This document shows positions 1 to 23,546 of a stretch of 64,000 nt of DNA, one piece after another. The DNA is from Oopsacas minuta (taxonomy: Eukaryota > Porifera > Hexactinellida > Lyssacinosida > Leucopsacidae). Numbering within the stretch: the first letter of the stretch is position 1; every line of letters begins with the position of its first letter. The stretch is from positions 496,001 to 560,000 of the forward strand of contig JAKMXF010000133.1 of assembly GCA_024704765.1 (NCBI GenBank), read 5' to 3'. A program made the translations under genes and the position numbers. The notes below the pieces were generated by a model. It was given only the letters and a program-made list of their open reading frames with translations. It made no database searches and was not told the origin of the DNA.

Positions 1-511
1 TATTATTGTTTTACATAAATATCTCTACAACATTGCCTATAAGTTGTATCTCCTTTCAAGAATTATGTATTGGGTTACATTGGAAATATATCCAAGAGTG
101 ATTACTGGCTAACAAAATTCATTACTCCTGCAATAAAAGATCAGGTTTTAAGCCACACCTTACATGGTGCAACAAATTTGCCCTCAAAATTCCAAAAACG
201 AAGTGGCATCGCGTATGGTGGGATTTATAATTAACCTGTTTTGATGGATCATTTCTTGCATTCGAATTGACCAATCAGTTTCATCTCCTTATGGTTAGGC
301 ATGTTAAATTTGATATAAATTAATTCAGATAGAATATTCTGAATTTATTTTTGTATTTATTTGATCTTTTCTAAACAACTTTCCATCCCGTCTATGTTTA
401 AGCGTAACAAGGTATAATTAAGTGGCTAATCTTAATATACGTATTTCATGAATTTGTTATTAGATTCCTGTGACAAGGACAACAAGCTATACCAGGAGTG
501 GTAGGATATCC
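1..511. other. Left flank, no gene seen
   Basis: AT-rich sequence before the first kinase gene. I see no ORF of useful length, repeat or RNA gene. It should hold the promoter and 5' leader of the kinase at 512; a possible acceptor (TTATTAG at about 458-464) could end a leader intron. Nothing else can be supported. Confidence 0.4.
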
Positions 512-1387
512 ATGTCTATGAAGTTGATATTACAGAAACAGGGTTATGTGTTAGAAAAGAAATTAGCTTCTGGAGCTTTTTCTAAAGTACAAGTTGCGCA
601 TTCTCTTTCCAACAATCGGTAAGATTGCAATATTAAAAAAATTTGTTTATACTGATTTTCATAATTCTTACCCTTTAGATCAGTTGTTGTGAAGATAATT
701 GAGAAAAGTTCACTTGAAGATGAAATCTGGGATCAATTCGTCCCGAGAGAGATCGATACGATTTGTAGAATCGAACATCCTCACATTATTCGAACTCACG
801 AAATTCTTCAAACAGAAGTACAGATATTTATCGTGATGAAAGTAGCTAATGGTGGGAATCTATCTGACTATGTAGCTAAGAAGAAATATCTACAGGAGTA
901 TATTGTACACCGTTTATTTGGTGAAATAACAAGTGCTTTGAAGTATTTACACAATAAACTAATCTACCACAGAGATCTCAAGCCAGAAAATGTTCTTTTA
1001 GATGGAAATTTTAGATCTAAACTTGCTGATTTCGGATTTTCAAGAAAGGCAAGTTTTTCTAAACAGAAATTAGAGACTTATTGCGGTTCTTTTCTCTTCG
1101 CTTCTCCTGAGATTTTACGTAACAAACCGTATGAAGGTGCTACGTCAGATATTTGGAGTTTGGGAGTTATTTTATACTTAATGCTGACAGGAGCAATGCC
1201 TTTCTCGGAGAAAGAAATATGGCAGATTGATTCCGACAATATTCCTACACTTATCCATTTCCCTCACTGGCCTCGTGTTAGCCCTCTAGCTGAGAACATG
1301 GTTAGACAACTGCTAGTATTTATACCTGAGACTAGATTCAAATTACTGGAGATAGAAGATCACTTATGGATGAGGAAACACACTTAA
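512..1387 (+). CDS. TSSK-like serine/threonine kinase
   Basis: Two exons, 512-618 and 679-1387, encode 271 aa. Exon 1 gives the start and the glycine-rich loop (LASGAFSKV). The split codon CG|A leads into VVVKII, whose Lys41 is the ATP-anchoring lysine. Exon 2 carries YHRDLKPEN (catalytic Asp about residue 135), LADFGFS (Asp about 153), TYCGS followed by FASPEIL, and DIWSLGVILYLM with GAMPF. The TYCGS/PE and MPF pattern and the short length, essentially one kinase domain, resemble testis-specific serine kinases, which act in sperm. The APE motif reads SPE, a mild change. ATG 512 was chosen because it precedes the loop; ATG 518 is also possible. A TSSK-like member is the best reading; another small CAMK-group kinase is the alternative. 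Confidence 0.85.
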
Positions 1388-1826
1388 AACTTGTTAAAGC
1401 CAAGTACTGTTGCTCCAGTACTGAATGGGCATACCTTTACCAAACTACCGCCTCTCAATCAAATTCTCTAGTATTTATATTTTTTCTAATTCTATGTTTG
1501 ATGGAAATATTTTGACATAAACACTTCTATTCAAAAGATACTCATTACTTGATTACCGGTAAATGGCTAGCGATTAGTTAATATTATAAATTTATGGACA
1601 CATTCTGAAACTCAATAAGAATCAATCTTACTTGATCTTATAATGACTGAACAATCACATACAATCAATTGACGTTGTGTCTGCCTATGAAACTCAATAC
1701 AACTACAGTATCGTCCAGTAATGTGGATGTATCCTGCAAAAATACTTAGTAACGATAGGCCCTTGACCTTAAGCGCCCTATATCTATATATTCAATTATC
1801 CTCTAAGATGTATACTTTATATAAAA
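1388..1826. other. Intergenic, no gene seen
   Basis: About 440 bases between the TSSK-like stop and the start of the SRCR receptor. I see no coding potential or clear repeat. It must contain the 3' end of the kinase gene and the promoter of the receptor. Confidence 0.4.
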
Positions 1827-14232
<12,406 letters not shown>

Positions 14233-14460
14233 AATTGTGTATATATTTGATAAATAATTAGGCAACTGTAGTTACTTGTTCTAGTTTGATAAGTATATGG
14301 ATGGTCATTTCATCATCGCTATATCTCATTATTTTGTCGCTACATAAGGCATTGATTCATTGATGATATAAACTACAAACCACTCGAATTTGATAGTAAA
14401 ACTTGTGAAGTACGTGCGTTAATTTCCGTTAGAATCTTATCTGATATATGTACGTTTATT

Positions 14461-14486
14461 AATAATAATAATAATAATAATAATAA
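14461..14486. repeat. (AAT)n microsatellite
   Basis: A pure AAT trinucleotide run of about 26 bases. It ends 16 bases before the GNL1 start codon, so it lies in the 5' leader or core promoter and could vary in length between individuals. Confidence 0.9.
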
Positions 14487-14502
14487 AGATTTATATAAAA
14501 TA

Positions 14503-16720
14503 ATGCATCGCAAAGAACCTTTCAGTAACAAAAAGAAGAAACACCAACTTCAACAAAAACGTCATAAGAAGCAAACTAAAAATGACAAACAAACAGAGGT
14601 AATTAGACCTACAATGATATTCACTCCGGACAATCTCTCCGAGGTAGACCCAGCTTCAGACAACCCTTCTACACCCCTAGACCCTGAAAATGGAGATGAT
14701 AACTTCTTTGCTGATTCAGAGGACGAACTACAGGCAACTAATCATAAATCACTTTTATTCTCAACCAACGGTGTACACAAGCAAACACAGGGACCTGATA
14801 CAGACTTACAATTTGCTACACTAAAATTAAAACCTTACTCACTCACGAAATTTCACACTCAACCTGGTCTAAAAGAAAGCGTGAACAATCGTTTCCAGTT
14901 ACATTTTGTGAAAGAGACTGAGGAAGAGATTATCGCTAGAAAGGAGCTAGCAACTAAACCAATTACATTTGTTCCTGAGAAACAATTAGAAATATCTGTA
15001 GACGCTATTTACCCTCCTGGTACTATACTGGATATCCCTAAACGCCCTTCCTGGAGTACTAACGGTACTCGGGTAACTGTAGAGGCAGCTGAAGAGAAAA
15101 TGTTCGAAGCATATCTGGAGGAAATATATTCTAAATTCCCAATGGATTATCTGTCTTATTTTGAGCACAATCTTGAATCTTGGAGAGAATTATGGAGAGT
15201 GCTAGAGATATCACAGGTAAATACTTGTAGTCTTTGCTTTTAGTTTCATGTCATATAGGAGAGCATACTCACCAACATTATAACAATTTTCTCGGGATTA
15301 TATTTGCAAAATTTGTGGATTTTCGAATTTTCACTAGAAATCCAAGTTTTACTTCCATAAATAGCCATTTTTTCAGAATAAACTTCAGGCAATTTTTGGG
15401 AAGACAGACTGTATGCTTATACATTTAGAAACAAATTCCTAATAAACAACCTTATATTTCCAGGTAGTAATGCTGATAACAGATGTAAGACATCCAGCTT
15501 TACACTTCTCTCCATCTCTATACTCTCATGTAGTTAAGGACCTGAACAAATTCCTGGTACTTGTATTAAACAAGTCAGACTTAGTACCAGCTAGTGTAGC
15601 TATAGCCTGGAAGCATTATTTCACTAAGAACTTCCCAGGTACACACGTCATCTGCTTCTCAGCTTATCCTGACGATAAAGCCTCATTGGAGCCACAGAAG
15701 AAAATAAAACTTAGATTTCCAAGACACAGGAGAAGACTTCTATCAGAGGCAGTAGGGGTAGAAGAGCTGTTCCAGTCTGTGAAAGAGATTTATTCAGGGA
15801 AACGAGATCTCTCTGATTTGAAGAAACCAGATAATGCAGGTTATCAGGATAGTATATCGAGTGAATCATCAGGTGATGAAACTACCACTAAACCCTCTGA
15901 ACAAATCAAGAAACAAACCAAACAACCAGCTTCCAGACCTCCTCGAGCTAATATCCTAACTATTGGTATGATAGGACATCCTAACGTGGGTAAGAGCTCT
16001 ATTATAAACGGGCTAATGGGTCGTAAAGTAGTGAGTGCTTCCAAAACACCTGGTCATACAAAACACTTCCAAACAATATTCATAACAAACACTGTCTGTT
16101 TATGTGACTGTCCTGGCCTCGTGTTCCCATCTCTAGTCCCGAAACAGGTCCAGATATTGTCCGGTATGTACCCTATATCTCAGCTAAGAGAACCTTACAC
16201 TCCTGTAGGATATTTGTTTGCTAGATACCCTGCTATAATAGATCTACTCAGATTAGAGCATCCTAGAGACTCCCCATGTAAGGAGGGGGCTGCTAAGCAG
16301 GAGGTAGAATGGACCCCTCTTGACCTATGTGAAGCTTGGGCACTGAAGAGAGGGTTCTACACTGCTAAAGCTGCCCGCCCTGACATATATCGTGCTGCTA
16401 ACCACCTGCTAAGACTTGCTACAGATGGGAGAATATGTTTATACTTCAGACCACCTGGATATACAGAGCAACAGGAGCAATGGGCTGAACACCCTGAAAC
16501 CGTATCATTATTGAAAATGCAGCGCAGATCTCTACAGGAATTAGAGAGGAAACGAATGATGGATAATCATGCACCAGTATTAGATGATATAGCCATTGCA
16601 GAGATGATGATAGCTAATAGCAAACCGTTTAATAACCGAAAGAAAAAACCACCCCGTGAACCGGGAGAAAATAAATTTGCTATTCTGATGAATGATAGTG
16701 AAAATGACGATTCTTCTTAA
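14503..16720 (+). CDS. GNL1: GNL1, circularly permuted nucleolar-type GTPase
   Basis: Two exons, 14503-15216 and 15464-16720, give 656 aa. The start MHRKEPFSNKKKK matches the basic N-terminus of GNL1/HSR1. GTPase motifs are in permuted order: G4 NKSD (residues 274-277) comes before G1 GMIGHPNVGKSS (about 406-417), followed by G3 DCPG (about 453), typical of the YlqF/YawG class. The motif LITDVRHPALHFSPSLYSHV spans the exon junction region and is diagnostic for GNL1 rather than LSG1, GNL2 or GNL3. The C-terminus is charged. This class is generally tied to ribosome assembly or nucleolar function; GNL1's own role is less settled. The length is close to the human protein (about 607 aa). Confidence 0.95.
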
Positions 16721-17100
16721 TTTAGCTTACTTTAGATAATGATTCAGTAATTTCTTATTTCCGTTTCCAAGATAATCATTTCGAGTTGTATCATTATTAT
16801 CTTTAGTACACATATTTCATTTTGTTTCGCTGATATTTTCATATATACAACTATGCGGTTTCTATTTTGCCGATTACAAGGGACAATTAATGAATTAACT
16901 AAATTTACTTACATAAATGGGCATGTTCTCTAAATTTCTCTACTGATGGACTGCTAAAGCATAATACATCTTATTATGTAAAAATTTGTGACGAAGTAGC
17001 TATTTATAGATTATGCATGCATTATTTAGCTATAATTTCCTATTAATATACTTATACATTGCAATTATTGAACTAAACCGAATTTACTATTCTAAGAAAC
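16721..17100. other. Intergenic, no gene seen
   Basis: About 380 AT-rich bases between GNL1 and NPLOC4. I see nothing beyond what would be the GNL1 3' end and the NPLOC4 promoter. Confidence 0.4.
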
Positions 17101-19937
17101 ATGTCTTCTTCTGCTTCAAGACTTAAGAGTCATTGTAAGACTGGAGGAGAATTAATAATCGTACGAGTAAGGAATGACACTGGCACTAAACGTATACAGA
17201 TAAAGCCATCAGCTAGCTGGGCAGATCTGCTATTACAAATCAGAGCAGTATTCTCATTGCCTAATGAGACATTCACAATCTCTATCGATCCAAAAGGTGA
17301 GTCCAATGTAGCTGGAGAATTACACAAGCTATTGTCTCAGTTAGGAGTTGTGAATGGTACTCTACTCTATTTAAAGGTTACAGGGGGTAGTGTTGATATG
17401 AGAGAGAATGAGAATGAAATGGATAGTGCATCTCCTATGGAACTATCTCCTACTTGTAAGTTTGATTATGCAGTAAAATAGCATAATTCTGAATTAATGT
17501 ATTTCTATTTTATAGTGAATGGAGAAACTATGATAAGTAAGCAACAGAACTCTCAAGCAGTCATATCACCCCAAACATACAAACCTGCTTACATTCGTAG
17601 CCTCTCTCTCAAGGCTTCTTTATTTGAGGATAATGTTGACAAGAAACTAGCTTCAGAGTCTGGGCTAATAGCTAGACAAAGAGATCCTAGTGTGTGCCAA
17701 CACGGGGCCAGAGGACAGTGTATAAACTGTGCTCCTCTAGAACCATACAACCAGACATATCTGGAGTCTCATGATCCTCCTATAAGACATCTATCTTTCC
17801 ATTCATATCTACGTAAGCTTGCTGGTGGAGCTGATAAAGGTAAATTCGTATCTCTTGAAGATCTCAGTTTCAAACTTAAACCAGGCTGTACTGAGCATCC
17901 TTCCTGGCCGAATGGAATTTGCTCCAAGTGCTCTCCGGGCGTGGTTACACTCAAGAGACAGGAATATAGACACGTAGACCTTGTACAATTTCAGGTATGA
18001 CTCTTTTTATTGTATCTTAATACAGTCAACTCCCGTTATACCTAATCTCAAGGAACCGCGATAATTTCTTTGATATAAGCGGAACTCGATACGACCGATG
18101 AAATTATGTTACTTTAACGGTTTAGATAATATTTGTACAATTTCAGACTTCGATATATCAGTGTTCGATATAACGAGAGTTGACTGTAGTCTTAATTATA
18201 GCAAAATATCTAACTGAGCTATTCACATAGGATCCTTCAATAGTAGACAGATTCATCTCTTACTGGCGTACTACAGGCTCTCAGAGAATAGGTTATCTAT
18301 ACGGACAATATGAAGAGTATAACGGAGTACCTCTAGGTATAAAAGCTACTGTCCTGGCTATATACGAGCCTCCTCAGATATCAACCAGAGACTCAGTAGA
18401 GTTATTAGAAGACTCAAGAGAGTCTGTTGTAGAGTCACTGGCTGATTGGTTAGGGATCAGGCGTGTAGGGTGGATATTCACTGATCTAGAAGCTTCTCTT
18501 GAATCAGGGAAAGTTCATTATAAGAGACATATGCATACATTCTTCCTGTCAGCTGAGGAATGCATTATGGCTGCTAACTTCCAGAATAAACATCCTAATC
18601 TGTGTAAGCTGGCTAGTATGGGGAAGTTTGGTAGCAAATTCGTTACTGTGTGTGTGGAGGGTAACCAGGATAATGAGATAGAGATGAGAGGATATCAGGT
18701 AAGTAATATATACTCACGATGTGTCGTAGAATAATTAATTTAATCAATCATGTTTGTGCATACAGCTTCAGTGGTATTCGCCTTTTAGCAAGGGATATTC
18801 GTGCTAAATACTATTTGCAAATAGGCGAACTTCACCGTATTGAGCTTCCCTGATTTCACTGAAATATTTCGTAATTATTCATCGAATAATGTTTGCCCAG
18901 TATAGATAATTTCAACAATAAACTTATAGAAACATACTGTCTCTACTTATCTCATATTTTAGGTATCTAACCAATGCATGGCTCTGGTAAGAGATGACTG
19001 TCTAGTCCCATGCTTAGACGCCTCAGAGCTCGGTTACATAAGAGAATCTACCAGTAAGCAGTACGTACCAGACGTATACTACAAGACTACTATACAGAAG
19101 AGAGAGATTACTCTAATAGGAAAACCTCTACCTATGGACTTTATGTTATTAGATATTCCTGTATCTGCGCCTATGTCAGATCAACTACAGCAGGGTATGA
19201 AGCTACTGGGGAGAGCAGATCCATTCCCTATAGAGAATAGAGAATCTGCTAGACAGCTACAGAACAATAATACTCTCATAGCTCATCTATCTGCACAGCC
19301 GCCTAACCAATTTATAGGGACTATAGCGGATTTCCATCTGCTGTTCTTTTTAACCGTGAGTTGGTAAATATCATAATACTACAATGGGTATTGCTTATAA
19401 GAACACTGATTATAAGATAATACCGAAATCAAGACCATATAGTCTATAAAACGGTTCTCGTATACACATGCATTTTGTTACCCAATAGTGTTCTTACAAA
19501 TAATTTATAAGTATAAAACCACTGAACTGTTCTATATACTATTTAAATTGGATTTACAGTTTTCAATGAAGAAAATTAAAATTTTTATTTTCGAAATTTA
19601 TGCACCGAGTCAATATAATTCTTCTAATTTGCATACTCACCATCCTTCTACTCTACAGACAACAGACCTAACAGACTTAACTCCACACCTCCCTGAACTA
19701 TGTGATGGTATCCGTCGTGAAAACGTTGTACAGGTATACAACTGGAAAGAGAGTAACCCAGCTTGGAGGACAATAGAAGAATGTGTCCGTATTACGTCAG
19801 AGACACTCAGTCCCCGTTCTATGCAGCAGGGACCTCCCACATACCCCTCAGGTTCTGTCCTGTGGTCTTGTAAAGAGTGTACATTCTTCAACTCTTCAGG
19901 AGATCAAACCTGTTCCATGTGTGGTACTAGGAAATGA
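17101..19937 (+). CDS. NPLOC4: NPL4, p97/VCP ubiquitin-recognition cofactor
   Basis: Five exons, 17101-17455, 17516-17994, 18231-18698, 18963-19355 and 19659-19937, give 657 aa (human about 608). The N-terminus is a ubiquitin-like (UBX-like) domain (ELIIVRVRNDTGTKRIQI). Exon 2 holds the NPL4 zinc-binding region (CQHGARGQCINC and CTEHPSWPNGICSKC). Exons 3-4 hold the MPN-like NPL4 domain (RIGYLYGQYEEY...VPLGIKATVLAIYEPPQ). The C-terminus is an NZF finger (WSCKECTFFN...CSMCGTRK), which binds ubiquitin. With UFD1 it loads ubiquitylated substrates onto p97 for ERAD and proteasomal degradation. Intron 2 carries a complete MITE. An inverted patch near 18775-18835 in intron 3 may be another small insertion. 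Confidence 0.96.
18023..18186. mobile_element. Complete pogo/Tigger-like MITE, family 1 reference copy
   Basis: 164 bases in NPLOC4 intron 2. It starts CAGTCAACTCCCGTTATA and ends TATAACGAGAGTTGACTG, an inverted-repeat pair, with TA on both sides (18021-18022 and 18187-18188) as the likely target-site duplication. CAG...CTG ends with TA sites are typical of the Tc1/mariner-pogo group. No coding capacity, so it is non-autonomous. Confidence 0.88.
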
Positions 19938-20106
19938 TAATTGAGTATATTAGTTAGCATGAAACCTGTTTATTGAAAAGCTTATTGTGTCTCTTCTCAG
20001 TTGTTAAATAATTTTTCTCCAAAATTCTCTTACAAAAACTCCTACAAATATTTTCTATAGAAATGTATATGCTATATTTATTACGTTACTATTTGGAGTT
20101 ATTTGT

Positions 20107-21384
20107 ATGGAATTTAGTGACAAGATTTGCTACACTCGAGAAGATGGAGTTGCTACGTTCAGACAACAGCTGGCAGATGAGGAGGAGACTACGCCACGAG
20201 CTCTGTGTGCTGTCAAAACTCTGATATTCTTCCTTAAAGGTAGCAAGGATCCTACTATTTCACAAGTAAGTATATATGTATTTTCACACGGATATATGTA
20301 ATTCAGAGTTTGCATGATTTCGTATTATGGATTGCATAGATCCTTGAGTCTCTATTGGAAATGCAGAAGCTGATGGAAGGAGCTACTAATAGTATTAGTG
20401 TTACTTCTGGGTGTGAGATATTTCGCAGATTCATAACATTAGTGAGTATGGACGCACTAGACGCAGAGGAGTGCAGAGCTAAAATGATTCACAGAGGGAT
20501 TGTCTTCTATAAGAGGTGTTCAGAAGCGCAGAATATAATATCTAAACTAGCTCTACCATTTATCCGAGATGAAGTTCGTATATTAACTCATTCATATTCT
20601 AGAGTAGTGTACAGCTTGATAAGTGCTGCTACACAAGCTCGTAAGAGGGTTAGAGTTATTGTTACGAGGGCTGAGAAAGCTCCTGATACAGGGGACGATA
20701 CTACTTCTGTAGCTAGAGGTGAGAAGATGGTTGAGATGCTAAAGAAGATTGGAGTACCATGTGCTCTAATACTAGATTCTGCTGTTGGTTATACCATGGA
20801 TAAGGTAAATTGAGATTCATCCTTTAATATTAATGAGAGCTGCTTTTATCCGAGTTTCAAGTTCCGAAAGTAATTTGCCATTTGTTCAGAATTCCAGAAA
20901 TGGCTTTCATTAATATTAATAAATATTTATTGTCATCAACTCCCCGTCATATCGAATATATAGAAATACCCGCTTATATAGAAGTAATCATCGCGGTACC
21001 TTGAGCTTCAATATAACGGGGGTTGACTGTATATTGTAGGTAGATCTAGTACTGGTGGGAGCAGAGGGTGTGGTAGAAAATGGAGGTATAATCAATCAGA
21101 TAGGATCCTATCAAGTAGCAGTACTAGCTAAGGCTTGTAACAAACCATTATATGCTGCAGTAGAATGTTATAAATTCATCAGGATGTATCCTTTGAAACA
21201 GGACGATTTGAGTGATCTAAACCCCTCAGGAGCTGGTACTCTGGAGAAGAACAACTCTACCCTCCCTGTCTCTAACCCCTGGGTAGATTATACCCCTCCC
21301 TCTTATATCTCTCTCCTCTTCACCGATTTAGGAATATTGACACCATCTGCTGTATCTGATGAGTTAATTAAACTTTATTCATAG
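20107..21384 (+). CDS. EIF2B1: Translation initiation factor eIF2B alpha subunit
   Basis: Three exons, 20107-20265, 20340-20804 and 21040-21384, give 322 aa, close to the human 305. Exon 2 carries [37 protein letters not shown] and [17 protein letters not shown]; exon 3 begins [20 protein letters not shown], the signature of the eIF2B alpha/beta/delta Rossmann-like domain. The protein is the regulatory alpha subunit of the decameric GEF for eIF2, which senses eIF2 phosphorylation in the integrated stress response. Intron 2 contains a MITE ending 10 bases before the exon 3 acceptor. Confidence 0.95.
20932..21029. mobile_element. Pogo-like MITE, family 1 (reverse orientation)
   Basis: In EIF2B1 intron 2. 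Read on the minus strand it gives CAGTCAACCCCCGTTATATT, GAAGCTCAAGGTACCGCGAT, ATATAAGCGGG and GGGGAGTTGATGAC, in the order of the 18023 copy but lacking its middle. The plus-strand right end is followed directly by the exon 3 acceptor. Confidence 0.75.
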
Positions 21385-21510
21385 CATCTTTTAAATAGTT
21401 AAAATTCTATGGAGAGAGATCAATGTATTTGTCAAGAGGATATATAATATTTATTTAAGTAATTTGGCTTATCTAGTGAACCAATATTTCTTGCACTATT
21501 AGCTTTTAGC

Positions 21511-23049
21511 ATGTCAACAATACAAAGCTGGCTTAGCAAGGTATTCCACAGATCTCCTAAAGAATATCGTGTACTATTCCTAGGGCTAGATGCTAGTGGT
21601 CGTACTACTACATTATACAAGCTAGTGCTTGGTGAAGTAGTAACTACTATTCCTACTATTGGATTCAATGTAGAGAATTTTACTTACAAAGATCACACAT
21701 TTACTGCATGGGATGTTGGAGGCTGTGATAAGATAAGACCTCTCTGGAGACATTATTTCCAGAATACGCAGTGTGTTATATTCTTCGTAGACAGTGCTGA
21801 TCGTGAGAGAATAAATGAATGTGAATGGAGTCTTGGATTACTACTGACTGAGGATGAGCTCAAGAATACACCTCTGTTAGTATTCGCGAATAAACAAGAT
21901 CTACCAAATGCTATGAGTGTAGTGGAAGTGACTGAAAAGCTAAGTCTTAAAAAGGTAACTGATCGTCCATGGTACGTACAGGCTAGTTGCGCTCCGACAG
22001 GAGATGGTCTATATGAAGGGATTGAATGGATGATAAGTGTTCTAGATAACCAAACACCTATTGCTAATAAACAAAGTATTTCTCCAAAAAAAGCTGGAAA
22101 CAGAGATGCAAAGAAGGATGATTTAGATCAGATATTGGAGAGCTGGTTGGAGATAGAAGATAATACTGATGATGAGTTTATAGCTGCTCTAGAAGACTAC
22201 ACACTAGATAATTGGGATCACAGAACTCATCTCAGATTAGCCTGGATATATCTCACTCGTCACGGGAGGAGAGAAGGAATGAAAAAGATTTTCTCTAGCA
22301 TTAAGAATTTTATTGATAACAGTCCTAGAGCAAGGAAAACAACCTTCCATGAGACTATGACGTATTTCTGGACACATATGGTACACTATGCTATCGAGGC
22401 AACTAAAAACCCAACGAAAGACTTCAAAGGATTCCTGTTAATGAATCCGCAGTTAGCAAACGGAGGACTTTTCTTAGAATATTTCACTAAAGATTTAATG
22501 TTAATGAAGATGGAGAGTCGTAAACAAGTAGTACTCCCTGATATTAAGCCTCTACCTAGCATAATATCCTCAACTAAACCTCACTCACAATTTATTCTCC
22601 CTGTGGTTAAAAAGCAAACTCTGACTGATGCTGAGTTTCTAGAGAAGTTTGAAGAGAAGTCTCTTAACCAGTGGGGCCTGGAGGAGGAGATCAGAGCTGT
22701 ATATGTGTGTTTATTTATGAAAGGAAGGAGACAGGGTACTAAACTGGTACACAGTGGGATGGAGAAGTTTCAAGGTAGTGGCTACAACCTGACAGCAACA
22801 TACTTCTGGATACAAATGGTATGGTATTACATGTGTGTAGAAGGTATTGATAAAGTAGCTGGTAGTGAAGATCCTACTTCTACGCATGTCGATTTCTCTA
22901 CTTTCATTGAAAAGTATTCAGTAATTCTAGATCGTAAACTTCCTCTTAAATACTATTCGAGTAAAGTATTATATGATGATCCTAAGGCTGCTGTAGAGTT
23001 TGTTCTACCGGACAAGAAGCAGCTACCATCTATCATACCTAAGAAATAG
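21511..23049 (+). CDS. Arf-like GTPase fused to a duplicated uncharacterised domain
   Basis: A single-exon gene of 512 aa. Residues 1-180 are a clear Arf-family GTPase: GLDASGRTT (P-loop), [10 protein letters not shown] (switch I), [13 protein letters not shown] (switch II), NKQD (127-130) and [12 protein letters not shown]. Three key residues differ from Arf1: Ser2 replaces the myristoylated Gly, Arg31 replaces the P-loop Lys, and Cys72 replaces the catalytic Gln. A basic linker (about 184-205) leads to two related copies of another domain, about 222-352 and 373-510. Copy 1 has [20 protein letters not shown] and [11 protein letters not shown]; copy 2 has [21 protein letters not shown] and [13 protein letters not shown] recall similar HxxH/HET-type sequences only in unnamed bacterial proteins; this is memory, not a search. 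Function unknown; nucleotide handling is probably altered. Confidence 0.9.
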   Translation: MSTIQSWLSKVFHRSPKEYRVLFLGLDASGRTTTLYKLVLGEVVTTIPTIGFNVENFTYKDHTFTAWDVGGCDKIRPLWRHYFQNTQCVIFFVDSADRERINECEWSLGLLLTEDELKNTPLLVFANKQDLPNAMSVVEVTEKLSLKKVTDRPWYVQASCAPTGDGLYEGIEWMISVLDNQTPIANKQSISPKKAGNRDAKKDDLDQILESWLEIEDNTDDEFIAALEDYTLDNWDHRTHLRLAWIYLTRHGRREGMKKIFSSIKNFIDNSPRARKTTFHETMTYFWTHMVHYAIEATKNPTKDFKGFLLMNPQLANGGLFLEYFTKDLMLMKMESRKQVVLPDIKPLPSIISSTKPHSQFILPVVKKQTLTDAEFLEKFEEKSLNQWGLEEEIRAVYVCLFMKGRRQGTKLVHSGMEKFQGSGYNLTATYFWIQMVWYYMCVEGIDKVAGSEDPTSTHVDFSTFIEKYSVILDRKLPLKYYSSKVLYDDPKAAVEFVLPDKKQLPSIIPKK

Positions 23050-23546
23050 AGCAATTATTTTGACATTTTATTTATGATTAGATTGAATTCGTGTGTTAAA
23101 TATGTATCATAAATTTGCAAGAAGAATATATTTTTATAATCTGAGTCATAGCATATCTATTTGTGAGATATATGGTTTAAAATCCTGTTAGGAGGTTCTA
23201 CAGAGGTTCTCTTATCTTATCGGAGTGTCTGTTATGGAGAAGTTACAATATATGTCTAATTATCTATGGATGTGTGTAGGATAATTATTGCAACAATTTT
23301 TTTTGAATTATGTGGACAAGAGCTAGAAGTGATCTAAGAGTAAGGTTGCATTTATTTTACTGTAAACCTCTCATATTATATTACCCGTATAATCGGTACT
23401 TATAAAGCCAATCACAAGCTCAATTCCATTAAAATTTACTGTTAATCACTTCCAAAAAACACTACATATATCTCCTTATATGAATTCATTTGTTGAATAT
23501 TTGTATATTTTAAGCTAGCAACAAGATTAGGAATTAGGAATTTAGA
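23050..23546. other. Intergenic, no gene seen
   Basis: About 500 AT-rich bases between the Arf fusion gene and the GRK gene. No ORF, tRNA or clear repeat was recognised. It should hold the GRK promoter. Confidence 0.4.

Noticed and set aside
689-691. Start of the TSSK-like kinase at 689
   Set aside because: The codon is GTG and lies inside the VVVKII strand; exon 1 at 512-618 supplies the glycine loop and a proper ATG.
18746-18850. Inverted patch TTCGCC...AGGCGAA in NPLOC4 intron 3
   Set aside because: Arms are short and no target duplication is visible; not enough to call an element.
21511-23049. Arf fusion as bacterial contamination
   Set aside because: The N-terminal Arf is eukaryotic and the frame is continuous with codon use like the neighbours, between two animal genes.
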